Below are positions 59,694-64,000 of a stretch of 64,000 bases of DNA, in pieces. The notes below the pieces were generated by a model, which saw only the letters and a list, made by a program, of their open reading frames with translations, was not told the origin of the DNA and searched no databases. The stretch covers positions 3,306,602 through 3,370,601 of the forward strand of contig CM035312.1 in NCBI GenBank assembly GCA_002900995.3, read 5' to 3'. Within the stretch, counting starts at the first letter, position 1. The number at the start of each line of letters is the position of its first letter. Position numbers and translations under genes: made by a program. Source of the stretch: Ganoderma boninense. Lineage: Eukaryota; Basidiomycota; Agaricomycetes; Polyporales; Polyporaceae.

Positions 59694-62686
59694 ATGCGAG
59701 CCAGTTACCTCGCCACTCTGTTCTCGGCTCTTTTCATTGCAAGGTTTTCTGCTGCACAAACGCCGACGCTGGGCTTGCGGGATGGGTTTCTGAACTTCAC
59801 TACGCCGTCTTTCAGCGTGCAGCTCGTGAAAGACTCGCAGACGCTCTACTCCCTCAAGACGAAGGACTCGACGGCATTCGACTTCATCCCCGCCGATGTC
59901 ATGACACAGCGCCAGTATAACGGGAACTATCACATCGGCGACCTTACTTTCCGCGCTCGTGTCGTCGGGACCTCCCCTTGGATCAGCGGTGACACAGCTG
60001 CAGCACGCAAGGCCGTCCCCGCGCTATCCGCCTCCGGAAGCACCCTCGCCGCCGCGAACTTGCTCCCTACGCTACCCAGTGGTTCTCTCTTGAACATAAC
60101 GAGGCGCTGGGTGCTCGAAGATGGATCCCTCCAACTCCTCTTCGACGTCACCAACTCGCAGAGCCAAGCTGTCGAGATCGGCTCGCTCGGCGCGCCACTC
60201 GAGTTCAACAACGTAAGTATGCATCAATTCTTCATTATATGCGCATACATTGACCAAATGTGGCTACTCTAGATATTTACGGGCCGCACCTCGGCACAGA
60301 CCAATGAACTCTGCAGCCTCTTCGATCCCTACATTGGTCAAGACGCCGGTTACGTCCAGGTCACTCCCCTACTCGGCACACTTCCCCCTCTCCTCGTCCT
60401 TCCAGTGGGCAAATCCCCTTTAGAGGGATGGCGCTTCCTCCCCGAGAATACCTCTCAGCCTCTGGGCTACCAGTCGCAGACGTTCGAGGCGCTGTACGAA
60501 TGGCAGTTCCACTCGCTGGCGTACGCGGAGAACGAGTGGAAGAACGCCACCCCGTGGAATGCGCCTACCTCCGTCACGCTCCACCCTGGCGAGACACGAA
60601 CGTACGGGCTCCAGTTCCTTCTCGCAGACTCTATCCGCGGGATCGAAGACGCACTACAGGCGGCCTCGCGTCCCGTCGCCGTTGGCATCCCCGGTTATAT
60701 CATCCCCTCGGACCAGCAGGCGAAGCTCTTCCTCAACTACCCCTCCAAGGTCGCGTCTCTCTCCGTCAGCCCCTCCGGCGCGCTCTCCTGGGCACCCAAC
60801 GCCGAGGCGAAAACAGCCGGCTGGGTCGGCTACACGCTCATTGCGAAGACATGGGGCCGCTCGCGCTTGACGGTCACCTACGAAGACGGCACCGTGCAGA
60901 CCGTGCACTACTACGTGACCAAGGCAGCCGCACAGGCGATCGCAGACCTCGGGAACTTCCTCACGACCGAGTCGTGGTTCGACGACCCGACGGACCCGTT
61001 CGGGCGCTCGCCGTCTGTGATCAGCTTCGACCGCGAGGTGAACGCGGTCGTCCGGAACGACCCCCGCGCGTGGATCCCCGGGCTGAGCGACGAGGCGGGC
61101 GCGGGGTCGTGGCTCGCGGCGACGGTGAAGCAGTTTGCGCAGCCGAACGCGGGGGAGGTGACGAAGCTGGAGCGGTTCGTGAACGAAACGTTGTGGGGGT
61201 CCGTGCAGAACGCCGATGGTACGCTTCAGTTCTCCGATGACTTGCAGAAGTTCTGACCGTCCCATCCAGGGACTGTAAAGAAAGTATGATGGCGCGTTTT
61301 CCGTGAGTTAGGCGGAGTATTGACATCACTCCACAGGCCGTCTTCTTCTATGAGCCGGATCTCGTCCCCAACTACACGTATCCCTCGTCGATCTTCTGGG
61401 GCAACTGGTGGTCCTGGGACCAGGCCGCGTCGTACGCTACAGATCGAGCTTACGACTACGTGCACGTCATCGCCGCGTACTGGTCGCTCTACCGCGTCGC
61501 GCGCAACTACCCCGACTTGGTCCAGAACACCTGGCAGTGGTACATCAACCAGGCGGTCTTGACCGTTTCGACCATGACCAATGGTCGCGTCGGATACGCG
61601 GACGACGGCTTGATGGAGGAGACGGTGATCCTCTACCTGCTCAACGACTTAAAGCGGGAAGGGCTGGCGACAAATGCTAGCCTTGTGGAGAGCCGTATGC
61701 AGGCTCGTGAGAAGGTCTGGGCCGGGGAGCGATACCCGTAAGCTTTGTTTACTTGTCCTGCAGATCATCGCCTTATAATTGCTTCCATTTCAAGATTCGG
61801 CTCTGAGATGGCTTGGGACTCTACCGGCCAGGAAGGGGTGTTCGCCTGGGCGACGTACTTCAACGACAGCACGACCGCGCTCAACTCACTCAACTCGATC
61901 CTCGCTTACCAGCCGACAGTCCCGCACTGGGGCTACAATGGAAACGCGCGCCGATACTGGTGAGCTTGCCTAACCACATCTCTTGCGCGTTCGATTTCCG
62001 CCGACGCTATCCCTAATAGGGACAACGTCTATGGAGGGAAACTCCAGCGCATCGAGCGCCAGATCCACCACTACGGTAGCGGCCTGAACGCCATCCCCCT
62101 CGTCACCCAGTTCCGCGCCACGCCCAATGACTACTATCTGCTGCGCGTCGGCTTTGGGGGGCTCAGCGGCCCGCTCTCCAACATCGACCAAGGCGGCTTC
62201 GCGTCCGCATCGTTCCACTCGTTCGAGGACACGCTGAAGTGGGACGGCTACTCGGGCGACTACGGCCCGAACTTTGTCGGGCACGCGCTCGAGATGGGCA
62301 CGTACATCGTCGAACACCCCGATTTCGGCTGGCAGGCGTTTGGCGGGAACGTTCTGGCGACGGCGCCTACGATCAGGGTGCAGACGCGCGACTCGCTCAG
62401 GAGGAGGGTGTTCATCGCGCCTTTGGGGGCGTGGCTGAGCCTGAACGCGGGGGCGTTCGAAGAGGTTGACTTCGATCCCGCGAGCAAGAGGGTGACGCTC
62501 ACCATCGTTCCCGCTGCGAGCGGGATCGCCAGGGCTGCTGCGGCTCCTAGCGGTCGGCTCGTCGTCGAGAACACCGCGAATAACGGATTGGGGGTCCTCA
62601 AGCCGACGAGCAGCCTTGAACAGGATGCAGGCGCTTGGGTCGTACCGTTCAAGAATGGGGCTGCATCCATCTTGTTAGGATTGTAG
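59694..62686 (+). CDS. Secreted DUF5695-type, six-hairpin-glycosidase-like protein
   Basis: Starts with signal peptide MRASYLATLFSALFIARFSA. The N-terminal beta-rich domain holds FSVQLVKDSQTLYSL, ADVMTQRQYNGNYHIGDLTF and WVLEDGSLQLLFDVTNS. Next come EALYEWQFHSLAYAENEW, HPGETRTYGLQFLLADSIRG and YEDGTVQTVHYYVTK. The C-terminal part is a helical-barrel-type region rich in Trp/Tyr: SSIFWGNWWSWDQAASYATD, VHVIAAYWSLYRVARNYPD, FGSEMAWDSTGQEGVFAWAT, VPHWGYNGNARRYWDN. About 900 residues from six or more exons. The pattern recalls large fungal secreted proteins of the DUF5695 group, related to six-hairpin glycosidases; the assignment is from memory of the family and is tentative. The intron near 61240-61315 has no clean phase-0 donor; a join from AA (61243) to TATTGAC (61318) keeps the frame. 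Its stop is 54 bp from that of the convergent reductase gene. Confidence 0.75.
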
Positions 62687-62739
62687 GTCGAGAAGTCACA
62701 GCGAATACAACAAGGAGTCTTCCAATATCGGGTACACTA

Positions 62740-64000
62740 TCACACATAGAGCTCGAATCTTCTTCGAGCAACGCTAATCGAGGGCAAAAATCCTAGAAGA
62801 GGGTTAGCGTTGTAGGAGCGGGAGTGGACGGATTGGAGGGCGTACTCTTCGTGCAACTCTACGCCGCCAACCATGCTCGACAATCCTGCACAGTCCAGGT
62901 CGCCGATCACTTCCCTGATAGGGTCGCTGAGAGCAGCTGGTCCGCAAGTCCCGATGAAGACGCCTCTCAGCTCCTCGCCCCTCTGGATGGTTCTCAGGGT
63001 GCAGTCAACGACATCGCGAACCATGTATTGCAGCCGTCGATGGCCCGGCTCCAGCCTCAGATCCATGGGCAGCACGTAGTCTTTGAACTCGTGGTCGAGT
63101 GTCACAGCGCGGGTGTAAAACACAGAAATTTCGAGCTTGAGGTTCGCTGCTGCGGCCTGCGCGAGCAAAGACGAGAAGGTCGGGAGGAGGGGCACGAGAC
63201 AGTCAGGGTGGCGGACAGACCAGACGAGGTCGACGACGCGCAGGGTGCTTGTCCCCGCTTTCGCGTGCTGCACGGCCTCCTGGATCCCTGCGAGACCGAA
63301 TGAGATTCCAGCCCCGCCCACGACGTACAGTGCCCCGAAGAAGCTGTGGGGTAGTGTGTACCCTAAACCCCCTAAGCCCCAGACGAACGTGAGCCATGTT
63401 CTCTGTAAAACGAGAGAAATCTGATGGATGGGTTACCATAAGGTCCTTCAATGAGCACCTTGACTTGTGTTGTCGTGTCCGACGCTCTCTGTTTTGCCGT
63501 CGAGACGTCGTACAGCCTCTTCGTCCACCTCCCAGAGTTCTTGATGAGGAGTATCAGCCCGTACGGGGCGCCGCCCTCGCCAACCCCTCCGCAGGCGATC
63601 GTGAAGGGGTGTGACACAAGCCACCCTCGGACTCCCGATCCTCCGGATAGAACACGGATACGGACGAACTGCCCCGCGCGCCAACCAGAGTTGATTTGGG
63701 GGATGGCGAGCTGCGTCGAGTACATCTCGGGGAGTGTCGTGATAGTAGCTGTGACGATACGGGTCTTGAGGAGACGCAGGAGCCTGTCTAAGCCGTAAAA
63801 CACGGCCCCAGCGATCACGTACGGAATGGCTGCAGGCATGTGTAACCCGATCTACCGGAGACGATCATGAGCTTCGGCGAGAAGAAGGAAAGGGAAAGCT
63901 TGCCGTGGCGAGGAATGCGATAGACGCGATGAAATGCGTGAGAATGAAGAAGTTGTAGAACTTCTGGCGAAACCAGGCCAGAGAAAACAGGAACAGAATG
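62740..64000 (-). CDS. Ferric/cupric reductase transmembrane component (FRE type), 5' part outside the window
   Basis: From the window edge: FSLAWFRQKFYNFFILTHFI, the end of the haem-binding membrane domain (His in THF). Then PAAIPYVIAGAVFYGLDRLL, the FAD domain GWRAGQFVRIRVL and VSHPFTIACGG (H-P-F-T), LLIKNSGRWTKRLYD and VLIEGPYG, followed by the NAD(P) domain ALYVVGGAGISFGLAGIQEA (G-x-G-x-x) and FIGTCGPAALSDPIREVI (Cys-Gly-Pro), ending RRFELYV at 62740. The protein reduces extracellular Fe3+/Cu2+ using cytosolic NADPH across two haems. A join of the last membrane exon to the FAD exon needs a GC-AG intron (donor GCAAGC at about 63891). The intron after GPYG uses the acceptor GCTTAG, not the later CCACAG. 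Confidence 0.85.

Overview
The window looks like nuclear DNA of an Agaricomycete (mushroom-forming basidiomycete), most likely a wood-decaying polypore-type fungus. This is inferred from GC-rich genes broken by many short (about 45-70 nt) GT-AG introns, fungal-type cytochrome P450s, a secreted GMC oxidoreductase, a GH18 chitinase, a ferric reductase and an F-box protein. Because introns interrupt nearly every gene, most models below are spliced by eye from reading frame, splice signals and family conservation. No sequence search was possible.

Layout: partial F-box protein (1-1088, -); MFS transporter (3.35-6.0 kb, +); hemopexin-repeat protein A (6.46-7.6, -); fragments of an APH-type kinase gene (8.7-9.0, -) and of the MFS 3' end (9.1-9.56, +); three tandem copies of an unrecognised gene (10.1-14.5, -), the third frameshifted; cytochrome P450 (14.9-17.1, -); ribosomal stalk protein P1 (18.5-19.2, -); ribose-5-phosphate isomerase (19.7-21.2, -); TFIIH subunit TFB5 (21.6-21.9, +); APH-type kinase-like protein (22.7-23.7, +); hemopexin-repeat protein B (25.9-27.0, +); aryl-alcohol-oxidase-type GMC oxidoreductase carrying a MITE-like insertion in one intron (28.3-30.9, -); an ICMT-like relic (32.2-32.7, +); aldo-keto reductase with a frameshift (33.3-34.5, -); relic of a berberine-bridge-type FAD oxidase (35.5-36.7, +); multi-pass membrane protein (37.7-39.25, +); HAD phosphatase (40.4-41.6, -) with a degenerate fragment of itself just upstream (39.45-39.66); C2H2 zinc-finger gene 1 (43.8-45.35, +); P450 B1 (47.07-49.59, +) and a truncated P450 B2 (50.26-52.27, +); C2H2 zinc-finger gene 2 (53.86-55.26, +); chitinase with a CBM5/12-like tail (56.8-58.7, +); large secreted six-hairpin-glycosidase-like protein (59.7-62.7, +); partial ferric reductase (62.7-64.0, -).

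Housekeeping genes (RPP1, RPI, TFB5) form a compact core at 18.5-22 kb. On both sides the window is shaped by repeated local duplication and decay. The strongest structure is an inverted segmental duplication: the block APH kinase - hemopexin gene - 3' flank at about 23.0-27.35 kb recurs in reverse orientation at 9.04-6.15 kb. In that copy the kinase is reduced to a fragment, and the block lies between two direct copies of the MFS gene's 3' end. The second structure is a zinc-finger/P450 quartet at 42.5-55.7 kb in order ZnF1-P450B1-P450B2-ZnF2. There damage is reciprocal: ZnF1 is frameshifted and P450B2 is truncated, while ZnF2 and P450B1 look intact.
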